Shown here piece by piece: positions 10,252-21,029 of a stretch of 64,000 nucleotides of DNA (the stretch's first letter is position 1; every line of letters starts with the position of its first letter). Under the pieces are notes generated by a model, which worked only from the letters and a program-made list of their open reading frames with translations, made no database searches and was not told the origin of the DNA. A program made the position numbers and the translations under genes. The DNA comes from Asparagopsis taxiformis (Eukaryota; Rhodophyta; Florideophyceae; Bonnemaisoniales; Bonnemaisoniaceae). Location: assembly GCA_030407315.1 (NCBI GenBank), contig JALQPE010002583.1, positions 32,607 through 96,606 of the forward strand, written 5' to 3'.

Positions 10252-12454
10252 ATGGACACCCATACTACCCTATCCAGCCAATCGCCCTCTACTGCACCCA
10301 TGCCTCCGTCCTCCGTTCATCACCATCTTCACCACCCACCACCCCTCTTCCGTTTCGTCTCACCCCTACGCAGCCCCCATCCCCCAACCATCCGCCTTCA
10401 CGTACCTCTGAATCCTCCCCAAGTCGTCCTCGACTTTTCCCGAAACTCGCACACCCCGGAAAGCAAAGCCAAGACAGCCGTCCTATCCGAAGACCCAAAT
10501 CAAAACGCCATAGCTGTTGTTGGCATGGGTGGCGCAGGAAAAACAACCATCCTGCGCGCCCTCGGCAGACATGAACACGTCTGGGCCAAGTTCAGCGACG
10601 GCGTGTGGTTCATACAACTCGGTCATGACGCCACTGTGCACACGCTTCTGAACGAGATGGAAGATGTTGTCACCGAAGCACTCCCAGATTTCCTTCCCAG
10701 CTTCACCCGACTCGCAGCCAAGTCTAGTAAGCACTCAGATTGATGAACATGCTGACGGACCATCTCGCCTCCAAGCATTTCCTCCTCATCTTTGACGACG
10801 TCTGGGACCTCGACACCAATGTGTACACATTGGTGGAAGAGGTATGTACAGGTGTACAAAAGATGGAGGGAACGTGTTGTAAGGTGTTATCGTCGACGAG
10901 AAATGAGGCGATTGGGCGTGTACATGATCTGTCGATTGGAGTAAGTACTGAAGACTGGCGCGGGGATAGAAGTGTCGATATTGTATGCTGCTACTGTGGG
11001 ATCGACAAAGAGGGGATAGGAAGATTTACGGCTGAAAATCGGGATGCACTAGAGAGGATAATCGAGATTTGTGATGGACTACCGCTGGCACTGAGTGTTG
11101 CTGGGTCTCCAATGCAAGATGTACTAGGAGAGGGATGGGTGGGTGTGTGGGAAATGGAATAGAGGAATACTGGAAGAGTCTGGAGGCGAAGTCTGGACAG
11201 CTTGGAGATGCAGAAAGTGGGAGTAGGCATGGTGGACTGAAGGTGGCGGTGGAGACGAGTTTATGGTCACTTGAGAAGAACATGGATGCGGGAGAGCGTG
11301 ACAGTGGGAGAAATGTTTCGTTCGTTTTGCATTGTAGAAAAGCATAAGATTCTTCCATCGTGTGCGATTGAGAAGATTTGGGGAGTAGGTGAGGGGCTGT
11401 GGGCAATGAGGATGTTTTTTTACTGCACAGTCTTGTATCACTTGTAGAAGATGAGGGTGGAAGGGGCTAGGAGTACGACTGCACGATATGGTGCAAAAAA
11501 ATGTGTGTGAAAAAGGCGGACGAGAAGGAAGGTGTACGGTTCTGGCACAAGAGACTAGTTGATGGATACGGAGCGTGGGTTGTGGGGAATGGAAGCAGTA
11601 GAGATGGTGGGAATAATGGGATGACAATGGGAAGTGAATGTAGACATATTGAATGGTGGAAGATAGACAGCGGAGACGAGTACATAGTTGAAAATATAGT
11701 GCGGCATCTACTCGGTGCTGGACTAGTAATTGAGACACTGGAACTGCTCACCGACTATTGATGGGTAGAGCGAATGAATGACGGCAAGAACCAAGCTCCG
11801 TTTCAAAAGGTGATGAGCGAACTGCAGTTATTGAAGATGTATTTAATGGAGAATGAGAAGACTGAAACAGCGAGAAATGTAACAAGCGACATAGAAGTTT
11901 TAATCAACGTAATGGGGCTCTGCATGGCACCGTATTGCGTGCAAAATCGGGAGGACTGTACATTCCAGTTGTATGGAAGATTGCGAGATGTGAGAAGCGA
12001 GAGCGGAATCGTAAAGCGGCTGGTGTGTAGTATCGACCGGATTGCTGCTAGGAAGTGGACCATGAAGGAGTTGATGTGTTTCCTGGAGCGATTCTGTGAG
12101 AATGGGGAGCGTGGAATGCTTATCATTCCTTTGTTCTATTGGCTGAAGCTGGATGAGTGCAAGGATGAACATTCGCTGTTCAGCATGGTTGATGAAAATG
12201 GACACAGCGTGTTCATCACGGAGGGCTTTCTGCAGCGAATGGTGCAGGAGAAAGAGTATCAAATCGGAGATGTGGTCAAGGCGCTGCAGTCGATGAGGAG
12301 CCTGACTGGGATCGAGAATAGTGAGGGAGTGACGAATGGGAAACCTGTAGAGGACAAGGAGAAACAGAATGTGTTTGTGAAGAGGATAGCGAAGGCGATT
12401 GTAGAGGGGAAGGAGAGGCTGGAAAGTGGAGGTGCGGCTGGTCCTAGTGGCTAA
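10252..12454 (+). pseudogene. STAND/NB-ARC ATPase (APAF-1/R-protein-like), broken
   Basis: Signal-transduction ATPase of the NB-ARC class. The Walker A loop VVGMGGAGKTT lies near 10520, Walker B/kinase-2 FLLIFDDVW near 10785, an RNBS-B-like VLSSTRNEA near 10890, and GLPLAL near 11085, all in the usual order. Downstream, the YIVENIVRHLLGAG and LLTDY region (11680-11760) and the segment near APYCVQNREDCTFQLYGRL (11935) match the linker that follows winged-helix domains in NB-ARC proteins carrying WD40 or TPR repeats. The frame changes near 10735 and 11130, and TGA interrupts it at 11759-11761. No WD40 repeat follows; instead a helical tail ends at 12454. A related tail fragment lies at 19638-19859. 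Such proteins sense ligands and assemble signalling complexes, but this copy is probably dead. Confidence 0.75.
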
Positions 12455-12573
12455 TGCCTTGGAGGGTTTCACTAAATCGAATTGAATTTTTAGTTTTGTT
12501 CAGTTACGCTGGTAAAGAAGTTCAATACGTTCTCGTGTCTCTTGTTCAGGACGACTTGACTGTCTGTGTCATG

Positions 12574-13143
12574 TGTTCTCACCTCTGGTTAGACCCTGTG
12601 CGAGGTTTTTCTTGCGGCGAGTGCAGGGATGTCAATGTACAAGGGCTGTCAGTACGCTACTGGGCGAGTCGATCCGGCACGCTTGCCTCCCCTTCAAACC
12701 CGGGGGTATACGCGCCTTTATGTAGTAAATAGATGGAAGGAAAATTCTACTTTGCGCCGGCTGCTAGCTAGTCAGCCCTAATTCGGGTACGGGAGATCTC
12801 AAACGGCTCGTCGCTTGCCCCGTCACCCGACTGCAGAGTTTGGAAAGAAAGATCCCTTCCTGCCACGCGTCGCCTAAGATCGCTGCTCGTCAGCACGCGT
12901 CTCGACGATCTCCCGCACGGGAGTGCACAACCGCAGTGGTTGTCACCGGCTCTTCGGTGTTAGTGTAGACGAGACACTGTCTCTTTGCAAAGCGGGCCCC
13001 GGAACCAAATCCCTGTCTCGCTTCAGATTTCCGCGACAGAGACAGCACGCCGTGGCGCCGTGACAACATGTCAAAACGGACAGGCCCAGACATCTATAGA
13101 CACTTGTCGCATCCTCCTACATATTCCCAGGTAGCGGGGAACA
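12574..13143 (-). repeat. 3-prime LTR (570 bp)
   Basis: Direct copy of 17955-18523 with TG...CA ends. The 67-codon open frame inside it is identical in both LTRs and is not taken as a gene. Confidence 0.95.
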
Positions 13144-13153
13144 GCCCCCCACG
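13144..13153 (-). other. Polypurine tract of the retrotransposon
   Basis: On the minus strand the bases next to the 3-prime LTR read GTGGGGGGC, a purine tract in the position of the plus-strand primer of LTR elements. Confidence 0.6.
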
Positions 13154-13196
13154 ATAAGTCACAAGCTTTGTGACGGAATCGGAATTCGCTTCACCT

Positions 13197-13800
13197 TCAC
13201 CCCTTCGCGGCTGAATCATGCTTGACACAAGCACGTTGTTCTGCAGTTCCTGTCCGCCTGACTTTTTCCAGGAATTCCTGCACAAGCCTGGGGACGTCTT
13301 CTTGCATGACACCGAATGGCTCCCATTGGGGATCCTCTCCATCGAATCCAGTCCATTTCACGAGTAGCTCTAGGTTTCCTTCGTTGCACCTGATGTCCAA
13401 GATGTCTTCAACCACGCAGTATTCGCCGGCCCGGTAAGCCAAGTATTCATCGAGCTCAGGTGTTTTTTCCATATCGGAGTTCCGGAACAATTTTACGCGC
13501 GTCCCGTGTACGACCGACCGCTCCCTGCTGGTTAGGTCTTCCAGCTCGAAAAGGTAGTCGGAAAGCACCTTGGCTACCCGCATGGGGCCTTGCCACTTCG
13601 CTGCAAGCTTGTTCCCTCGCCTCGACGATATGACTGCACGTAGAACATAATCCCCTTCTTCAAAATTGCACACGCGGACGTTTGTTTTCCGGTTGTGCGA
13701 CAGAACCCGGCGCTTCCGGGTCTGATCGGCGTCTTCGCACACCTTGCGGTGCATTTTCTCTAGGGAGTCTTGAATATTCTCGATATGCGCGACCTGGCGT
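13197..13800 (-). pseudogene. Integrase C-terminus with chromodomain
   Basis: An SH3-like GPY/F segment (AKWQGPMRVAKVLSDYLFEL) is followed by a chromodomain: EYCVVEDILDIR, then LELLVKWTGFDGEDPQWEP, then a helix with VPRLVQEFL. In chromoviruses this domain directs integration to particular chromatin. It ends a short distance before the polypurine tract. Confidence 0.85.
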
Positions 13801-14463
13801 GCGTGCGGTAGCCTCCCGGATAGTCACTAGTTCTGGCACTCCCGCCCGCTGCACCTTTATCTCAGACAGAGGAGAGTCGCCTTTCATAGCCAGGAATGCC
13901 TCCGCAGGAGTGTAGCCTCCTAGGCGTCGGAGGGGGGTATGGTTTAGGATGTGTTGCACGAGCGGGAGAGCGGATGGCCAGAGGTTTGGTGGGAGATTAT
14001 GTTCGGAGAGAAGCGCGCGCAATCCTCGTGACAACTCACGGCAAACCACCTCCACCGTAACGTTTGACCACGGACAGTACGGAAGGGTAAAATGGTGGTT
14101 GCAGCGCAATCTTTCCCGGAGGGACCTGAGAAGGACGTTCTTGAAATGTGGCCCCTGATCGGAGACCCACTGTTTCGCTATCTTGAAAGTGCTAAACCAA
14201 TCCAGGAGGGCCGAAGTTGCGGTGTCAGCATCTGCTGCAGCGCAGGGAAACAGCCTCACATACGAGCTCATACCGTCTTTCAATACCAAGACATAGCGTG
14301 CTCCACACGACGCTTTTCGGATGTAGCAAAAATCAAAATGAAGTATTTCTCCCGGGGCAGAGGCCCGGATTGAGTGGCCCAGGGGCCTAGGGACGCGTTC
14401 GCCTGTCTCTGTGGCGAGACAGTGTAAGCATGAGTCGCAGAATGTTCGCGCATCCGTTTGCAT
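13660..14463 (-). pseudogene. int: Integrase core of the retrotransposon
   Basis: Continues pol in another frame. LYQLGKHFYWTGM leads into FCDSCLHC, the two cysteines of the HHCC zinc finger. The DDE core shows HFDFCYI (first D), VSDQGPHF (second D) and VTVEVVCREL (E), with the spacing of retroviral-type integrases. The frame shifts again near 13800, just before the chromodomain part, so integrase and chromodomain are no longer in one frame. Confidence 0.85.
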
Positions 14464-17400
14464 TCCCGTCCAGTAGAAATGTTTGCCAAGCTGGTAGAGT
14501 GTCTGGCTCTTTTTCCCGATGGCCCCCGATACCCGTGTGAGCCGCTACCAGCAACCTTAGCTTCAGGTTGTCGTCTTCACTTGGGATCCACACCACGCCA
14601 TCCTTGTCCTGCAGTAGTCCGTCCTGAAGCGTGTAATTAGGCGGGGAACGCCCTTTGTATTTCTCCTGACTTCTGCGTATGGAAAGCGGTGTCGGCCAGT
14701 CCAGTTCTTCCTTGTGATTCGTGCTGATCGGGGCATACATTACGGCGCATATCTTTTCGGCGGATACTCGCACTTCCGGGCGTACCGCCCACCTGGTCAG
14801 CATATCCGCCCATGCGTTTTCTTCCCCGGGCAAATATTCGATCACATAGCGATACGCACTCAATTTCAGCGCCCACCTTGCTAACTTATGCGCTGCCTGT
14901 TTGTTGATGCCGGGGTTTCGTCCATATGGATCGAATATGTATTGTAGGTTAGAGTGGTCCGTAAAAATACATGTCTCTCCCATTGAAGTTAAGTGGTCTA
15001 GCCTAACCATGGACTCTACCACTGCGAATCCTTCTTTTTCCACCGTACTCCAGTTGTATGAGCTACCTCTGAAGGATCCGGAGAGGAAAGCCAGTGGTTC
15101 GTGTGCCTGCTCTGAGACTGGCAAGGACATCTGATCCGTTCGGACCTGCGACAGGAGCGAGGCCCAGTGCGTGTCCGACGCATCCGTGAATAAGCATTTG
15201 TTCCAGTCCGGCTTCGGGTGACTCAGTTTCGTTGACTGGGCTATCTGCTGTTTTGTGCCCTCGAACGACTGAGTGTGGGCAGCCCCCCATAGTCCGGTCA
15301 GGGAAACTCGCATTACGGCTTTTCTTGTGCGTTTTCCTGCCTTCGCATAGCATGATTCGAGGAGTTCGTGAAGTGGGGCAGTCAGTTTGGTGAATGCAGG
15401 AATACAGCTGCGCATCCAGCCTGCTGCGCAGAGGAACTGTTGCAAGTGTCCAGCCTTTTCCGGTGTTTTCATTTGTAGCAGAGCTTGCAGCCCTGATGGG
15501 TCGTACCTGACCCCGGTTGCGTCGATGATCTTTCCACAGAATTTCGCCGATTTTTTGAACAGTTCGATCTTTTCGGCGTGTAGTTTCAGGTTGAACTCCT
15601 TACAGAGTTCGAAGAACCTATTCAGGCCCTGCAATAGTTCTTCTTCCGTAGCAGCGTGCATAAGGAAATCATCAAGCCACTGGAGTAGCATTCCGCCAAG
15701 CTCGCTGAATACTAGGGAGGTGGTAGATTGAAAATGGTTTCCCGCGTCCGCAGATCCCTGCAGTATGCGCGTTGGGGTGTATACTCCGAGCGGGGTTTGA
15801 ATGGACATACATTCTCGCGAGTCCTCGTGTAGAGGGAGCTGCCAATATGCATGGCACATGTCTAATTTAGCAAACACTGTGCTGCCTGCGACCGCTGTGA
15901 TCATGCCTTCTAGATCTGGCATCGCAGAAGCGACGGGTATCGTCTCTTTGTTCGGGCCTCGTAGATCCACTGTGAACCTAAATCCCTCGCTTCCGGGCTT
16001 AGGGACAGCTAGTGCAGGGCTGGCCCACTTAGCCCTCGGGTTGGGAAAAACAGCACCAACGGTTTCGAGCTTCTTGATGGTGTCACTCAAGAATTTTCGC
16101 TGGGCAGGTGCATACCTGCGCTGCGTAGCCCTGTTCGGCGTTGCTCCTGGTCGGAGCGTGATTCGGAGGGGCTCTAGGCGTGCCGGGGGATCGGGTCCCA
16201 GCTTCATTCTGAAAATGCTCCTGTATTTGTTTAACATCTCCTTCGCTTTTTGGAGCCCTTGTAGGGAGATTCCCTCGTTTCGAGCCCCGTCCAGGGCTGT
16301 GCGGAGTGCCCTCTGCACATTCGCTTCGCTGTCCAATCCCATTCCGGCCCCTGCGGCTGCTAAGGGTTCTATGGGATCGTCGTCTCTTATTTGTTCATAC
16401 CGCATACTTTGGGAGAATCGTACACTGCTGACTTTGTAGGGCGGTTGCAGTTCGCCTGGGTAGTTTTCGCCGTTCACGTTCGCTGCTAGCCGCTCAGCCA
16501 CGTCCAAGTTGTCCATTTCTTCACGCACTTTCTCCAGGTGGAGATCGAGATCGAATCCGATACACCTCAGCAGGGGACGTCCAAGAATTATTTCGTCCAT
16601 GTCCTGGTTTATCACCCAGAAGTCAACGTTCCTGAGGTGTAGCGGCCCGCAAGCAAGTGCTACGCGCAAGACGTCTACCCTTACCTGCATAGATGCCGTA
16701 AAGGGAACTTTTTTCTTGGACTTGACGGCAGTCTGTAGTTGCCTAGTCTGCGCGAAACGGGTCTTATTGCATGTCGTGCCCGCTTCCTGCATGGCTTCCA
16801 TCACTCTTCTGGGGATAGCACTTATGTCAGAGCCACTGTCGCCTAGTGCTATTTCCGATACACAGTCGTTGATCGTGACCTTGTACCTCGCATCACCCGA
16901 CTTGGGTGTTTTCACAGTGTTCACCCTCCTCCGTTTCTGCATGCGGTATTCTTCCAGGAGCTTCTTTTTTAGGTCTTCTGGGGTCGACTTACATTCGGCC
17001 ACCGGGTGTACTTCATTACACGAAGGGTTTAGGCACTTGTCGCGCCAAAGAGGAAAACGCTTCCCTCCATTTTTTCGCTTAGATCCGCTTGGGCCTCCAC
17101 TCTCGAGTTTCGCTGGGTGCTTCGGTGGCTGCTCGTCGGGCATTTTCTCAATAAAGGGCCTACGAGTATATGAAGATTCTCTCCTTCTCCCCCTTCGGAT
17201 ATTGGGTTCCGATCGCGGATGTCCCTCCACGCGCCGCTGGCTTCCCTCTCTCTTTGCAAACCTCGCGTATTCAACAGATACTTTCGTAACTTCTGTGACG
17301 AAAAACGACATGTCTGCCTTCGAGTCTGTAGTCCAGTACTTGCGCGCATCGCGTATCTCTTCCCGTACGGTCTTTGGCTCTATCTTCTCTATTAACTGCT

Positions 17401-17641
17401 GTATGACTGTTTCCGAAGCTTCAGATAGTACATGCCCCACTCGTTCCCCTCTCAGGGAGGACGCAACTTCTGCGAAGAATTGTAGTACGGATCCTTCAGG
17501 GTCTGTGGTATCAGGGCGAAAAGTAACTTTCCGCAACGCCTGCTTGACGCTCCTGCTTGACGCTCTCGGCAGTGCCGGCCGTCTCCCGTCTCGATTTGGA
17601 GAGTACCCATTCGCGGACGTGATCATCTGTGAGTTGTTCAA
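14387..17641 (-). CDS. pol: Gag(C)-protease-RT-RNase H polyprotein
   Basis: A 1084-codon frame. In order it has a CX4CX3HX4C zinc knuckle (CLNPSCNEVHPVAEC, near residue 200), the aspartic protease motif LGDSGSDISAI near 265, and a reverse transcriptase with LDMCHAYWQLPL and the catalytic LQWLDDFLMHA near 652. RNase H follows, with LFTDASD near 820 and FTDHSNLQYIF near 898. The frame enters the integrase zinc region (GGHRE) and then leaves it through a frameshift at an A5 run near 14510; the continuation is at 13660-14463. The order PR-RT-RH-IN is diagnostic of Ty3/gypsy. The long antisense open frame at 16509-17681 is only its shadow. Confidence 0.92.
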   Translation of the reverse strand: MNNSQMITSANGYSPNRDGRRPALPRASSRSVKQALRKVTFRPDTTDPEGSVLQFFAEVASSLRGERVGHVLSEASETVIQQLIEKIEPKTVREEIRDARKYWTTDSKADMSFFVTEVTKVSVEYARFAKREGSQRRVEGHPRSEPNIRRGRRRESSYTRRPFIEKMPDEQPPKHPAKLESGGPSGSKRKNGGKRFPLWRDKCLNPSCNEVHPVAECKSTPEDLKKKLLEEYRMQKRRRVNTVKTPKSGDARYKVTINDCVSEIALGDSGSDISAIPRRVMEAMQEAGTTCNKTRFAQTRQLQTAVKSKKKVPFTASMQVRVDVLRVALACGPLHLRNVDFWVINQDMDEIILGRPLLRCIGFDLDLHLEKVREEMDNLDVAERLAANVNGENYPGELQPPYKVSSVRFSQSMRYEQIRDDDPIEPLAAAGAGMGLDSEANVQRALRTALDGARNEGISLQGLQKAKEMLNKYRSIFRMKLGPDPPARLEPLRITLRPGATPNRATQRRYAPAQRKFLSDTIKKLETVGAVFPNPRAKWASPALAVPKPGSEGFRFTVDLRGPNKETIPVASAMPDLEGMITAVAGSTVFAKLDMCHAYWQLPLHEDSRECMSIQTPLGVYTPTRILQGSADAGNHFQSTTSLVFSELGGMLLQWLDDFLMHAATEEELLQGLNRFFELCKEFNLKLHAEKIELFKKSAKFCGKIIDATGVRYDPSGLQALLQMKTPEKAGHLQQFLCAAGWMRSCIPAFTKLTAPLHELLESCYAKAGKRTRKAVMRVSLTGLWGAAHTQSFEGTKQQIAQSTKLSHPKPDWNKCLFTDASDTHWASLLSQVRTDQMSLPVSEQAHEPLAFLSGSFRGSSYNWSTVEKEGFAVVESMVRLDHLTSMGETCIFTDHSNLQYIFDPYGRNPGINKQAAHKLARWALKLSAYRYVIEYLPGEENAWADMLTRWAVRPEVRVSAEKICAVMYAPISTNHKEELDWPTPLSIRRSQEKYKGRSPPNYTLQDGLLQDKDGVVWIPSEDDNLKLRLLVAAHTGIGGHREKEPDTLPAWQTFLLDGNANGCANILRLMLTLSRHRDRRTRP

Positions 17642-17906
17642 TGCTCGTTACTCCCGGGAACATCGAGAGTGTTACCATTGAAAGTAGCAGATCGGTAGAG
17701 ACACAGGCCTTGTAGCCAGGGGTCCGAACTGGGTTGTATCGTCCGGCACCTTCCTGCCATTCTCGCGCATGTCGTCGGTATTCCTCGTATTCTTCCTGGA
17801 AGCGAACAACATCTTCGGTCCTTATGCGTTTTAGTCTCGGCGCAACAAGGGCCTGGATCATCCCTTGCGGAGCAGACATTTCTCTACGCCCTCGCAGTCG
17901 AAGCAC
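17511..17906 (-). pseudogene. Gag N-terminal part of the retrotransposon
   Basis: Helical protein starting MLRLRGRREM, about 110 residues, which then passes by a frameshift near 17545 into the long pol frame at the shared ESVKQ. It is the capsid-like N-terminal part of Gag; the zinc knuckle lies in the next frame. The frameshift could be decay or an indel error. I would not call it programmed without a second copy. Confidence 0.7.
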
Positions 17907-17954
17907 AGGGCTTCCCCAAGGCTTTGCTCTTTACCTGATAAAGAAAAGGGCTTT

Positions 17955-18523
17955 GTTCTCACCTCTGGTTAGACCCTGTGCGAGGTTTTCTTGCGGCGAG
18001 TGCAGGGATGTCAATGTACAAGGGCTGTCAGTACGCTACTGGGCGAGTCGATCCGGCACGCTTGCCTCCCCTTCAAACCCGGGGGTATACGCGCCTTTAT
18101 GTAGTAAATAGATGGAAAGGAAAATTCTACTTTGCGCCGGCTGCTAGCTAGTCAGCCCTAATTCGGGTACGGGAGATCTCAAACGGCTCGTCGCTTGCCC
18201 CGTCACCCGACTGCAGAGTTTGGAAAGAAAGATCCCTTCCTGCCACGCGTCGCCTAAGATCGCTGCTCGTCAGCACGCGTCTCGACGATCTCCCGCACGG
18301 GAGTGCACAACCGCAGTGGTTGTCACCGGCTCTTCGGTGTTAGTGTAGACGAGACACTGTCTCTTTGCAAAGCGGGCCCCGGAACCAAATCCCTGTCTCG
18401 CTTCAGATTTCCGCGACAGAGACAGCACGCCGTGGCGCCGTGACAACATGTCAAAACGGACAGGCCCAGACATCTATAGACACTTGTCGCATCCTCCTAC
18501 ATATTCCCGGGTAGCGGGGAACA
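17955..18523 (-). repeat. 5-prime LTR (569 bp)
   Basis: Matches 12574-13143 almost base for base. The sequence inside the element next to it (minus strand AAGCCCTTTTCTTTATCAGG) lacks the usual TGG start of a tRNA primer site, so the primer is unknown. Confidence 0.95.
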
Positions 18524-19637
18524 TCATGATGTGGTCGAAGAGGGTGAGCATCGAGGCGGGAGTATGCGACGATATAATCAGATGGCGATGAAGTGCGGGC
18601 ACGATTGATATTCTGTGACTACGAGTTTTGCGCAACGGGAGGAGGACAGTGCTACAGATCGTATGCGTAGGGGTAATGGATCATTGCGTTGCGTCGAATA
18701 ATACGCGGAGCGAACCGACAGATCCGGCCCATGGACTGGTGTGGCGGTTGTCGTCTCATTCATTCAAATGATGGGATGTGCAGTGGACGACTCGTGGGAC
18801 AATACACTTCGGATGGATTGCGATAGTATGGAAGACGCTCTTGTCGCAGCGCTATGCGATTTGCAGACACTACTCGCAGGATGGGTCGGTCGACTACGGA
18901 TGATCCGGCTGGCGGGGACAGCTTTTTCTCTATCGGGCTGGTGCGTAGCGCTAACTTCGAAGAAAACGCGGCGATCGAGGGCGGGGAGAGACGCGCTTAC
19001 TTGATCAAAGACCCGTTTGGAGATGGACTATCGGCACAAGCTGCTGTTGGTTGAGTCAAGAACGGGGAGAAATAAGCGGAGGAAACCTTGGGAACATGCT
19101 AAATGTTCGAAACAAGGCGCGATAGATGCGCGAAAAGGAATATTTTCCGAACTTGCTAAATACAGAAATCCGTTCCGCAGCGCAGCGTGGTGTATGTCTT
19201 GGTACGCATCTACAGCGGAGACTAAATTTGTCTGCCACAGCGCCACACCAACCCATCCTTCGCTGCCGCTGTCATCGTTCCCCGACCCGGACCGCAACCT
19301 GCTTCGCTAACAATTAGTGATCCCGTTAGGCTGCTATTTTCCGAGGAGGTGGCGCACTAGCATGGCGCGAAATGATCTCCTTTTGCCACCATAGGGAATG
19401 CTGGCGAATGCGCCCATTATGGATCCAACATTTCTCGTTTGTGGTTTTTTACGCCGGAGAGGCTTATGCTATGCCGATATTGTCGCCGACCACATTGTAT
19501 TTTGCACAAGATGATTAACGTAATATGGGTTGCTGGGTTGGCGTAATGACACTGTCGCCTCAAGATGCGGTAAGGAAGCAGGCTATGAAAGAACTGGTGT
19601 TTCTCCGGAATGATTCAGTATAGATTGCGAATGTGAG
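18524..19637. other. Flank of the retrotransposon, no clear gene
   Basis: It carries several short overlapping frames, including plus-strand pieces at 18741-19004 and 19017-19310 without recognised domains. Given the fragment just downstream, some of it may be remnants of a second STAND gene. Confidence 0.35.
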
Positions 19638-19859
19638 ATGATCACCAATGCTGTTTTCTATTGGATGGCGCTTGACGATTGTAGGAATGCGAATAGTCTG
19701 TTCGGCATGGCAGCTGAGTATGAGCAAAGTGCGTTTATCGCTGAGCAGCTCAATGGACATGCTGCCATGATGGGCTTCTTCATCGGTGTTGTGACTGGGG
19801 CAGTGACCGGCAAGGGGATTATTGAGCAGTTGAAGATCATCTTTTCACCGCTGTTGTAA
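19638..19859 (+). pseudogene. Fragment related to the STAND gene tail
   Basis: ITNAVFYWMALDDCRNANSLF and the helix after it align with LIIPLFYWLKLDECKDEHSLF near 12120-12180 in the STAND pseudogene, including the following FI-E spacing. It is therefore a 73-codon piece of a paralogous copy. The rest is gone or unrecognisable. Confidence 0.6.
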
Positions 19860-20796
19860 GTGTAATGACTAGTGCAGATGTTGTAGATTAGGTTTGTAAT
19901 GTACATGTGCTGCAGTGATCTAGATTGCACATGTTAACATGACTAGCAATTGCTAGTCTAGTGCGGAATAAATATCGTACCCATGGACTGTCAGGTATCA
20001 TGTGATGAGAGTATTGGAACGTTGTACTAACTTCGTGTGTTCTCGAATCGCGGATGTACATGGTGGAATAGAGTGGATTTTATGTCAATCAGGCTGTCGC
20101 CTGAAGACGAGAGATAAAGCTGCTGTACCTATGGTGGATGCAAAGTTGGCATCTGGATATGCAGAGGATGAGAGGATGATATGTTGTTGACACTGATATC
20201 AACTGCACGGATGGTTACTGTGTAGCTAAATTTCTTCATTGGCGAACTTGTGCCAAGCTGCCATAATCATCCATTGGCAGACGCAAGGCACCAGCTAGAT
20301 TCCATACTTGGTTCTCAACTGCCATACCGCGCAGCGAAAGCAGTATACTCTAGCGCAGCTGCCTTTGAACGCACATGAATTCCCTTTCGATATCTACGGC
20401 TATTGACCTCCATCACCCGTTCCACACACCTGGCAATCATGCAATACGACTTCGTCATTCCAGACCCCATGTATACCACCATATGCCCAGACGTAGCATA
20501 GCTCCCAGACTGACCACAAAGTACCTTTGCGACAACATGTGCCTGATACACTAGCTCAGGTTTCGCCATGTCTGAGAGTGCCCGAGTATCGACAAATACA
20601 TTGCTCTGCGGGGAAGGAGCTGCAGTAGTTGCAGGACTTCGGGTGACGGTAACAGACTATGAGCTGGTGCGGGAGGACGGGATTTCAGGACAAGCTGTCG
20701 GAACTGTAATTACTCTGTTTTCTTACAGTAAAGTCATCGTTAAGGCGGGTTTTCTTCTTCAGGACAAGCTGTCGGAACTGCTATTCTGTTTTCTTA

Positions 20797-20988
20797 CAGC
20801 AGAGGCAGTTTACCCAGGTTACTTACAGCAAAGTCATCTTAACGATGACTTTGCTGTAAGAAAACAAAACATTACAGCAAAGTCATCGTAACGATGACTT
20901 TGCTGTAAGAAAACAAAACATTACAGCAAAGTCATCGTAACGATGACTTTGCTGTAAGAAACCATGGTAAACCAACTTCTCTGTAAGC
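20797..20988. mobile_element. Modular foldback/MITE element M1
   Basis: Outer ends CTTACAGCAGAGGCAGTTTAC and GTAAACCAACTTCTCTGTAAG are inverted. Inside are three back-to-back 37-39 bp palindromes (20822-20860, 20872-20908, 20921-20957) of the type TTACAGCAAAGTCATCG plus its complement. No coding capacity. Confidence 0.8.
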
Positions 20989-21029
20989 ATATGAGAGGGA
21001 CTGATGTTTCTCACTCGGGAAGAAGAAGG

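Larger units (their letters stand above)
12574..18523 (-). mobile_element. Complete Ty3/gypsy chromodomain LTR retrotransposon
   Basis: The two LTRs (12574-13143 and 17955-18523) both start TGTTCTC and end GGGGAACA on the plus strand. They are flanked by the perfect 5-bp duplication tcatg (12569-12573 and 18524-18528). The internal region on the minus strand encodes gag, protease, reverse transcriptase, RNase H, integrase and a chromodomain, in gypsy order. The LTRs differ at only about three positions, two of them homopolymer-length changes, so the insertion is young. Even so, the coding region has three or more frameshifts. Confidence 0.95.

Noticed and set aside
12890..13093. 67-codon frame in the LTR (also 18270-18473)
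   Set aside because: Identical only because the LTRs are copies. It has no homologous motif and lies within LTR noncoding sequence.
16509..17681. 390-codon plus-strand open frame
   Set aside because: It is antisense to the gag-pol frame (14387-17641, minus), which has zinc knuckle, protease and RT motifs.
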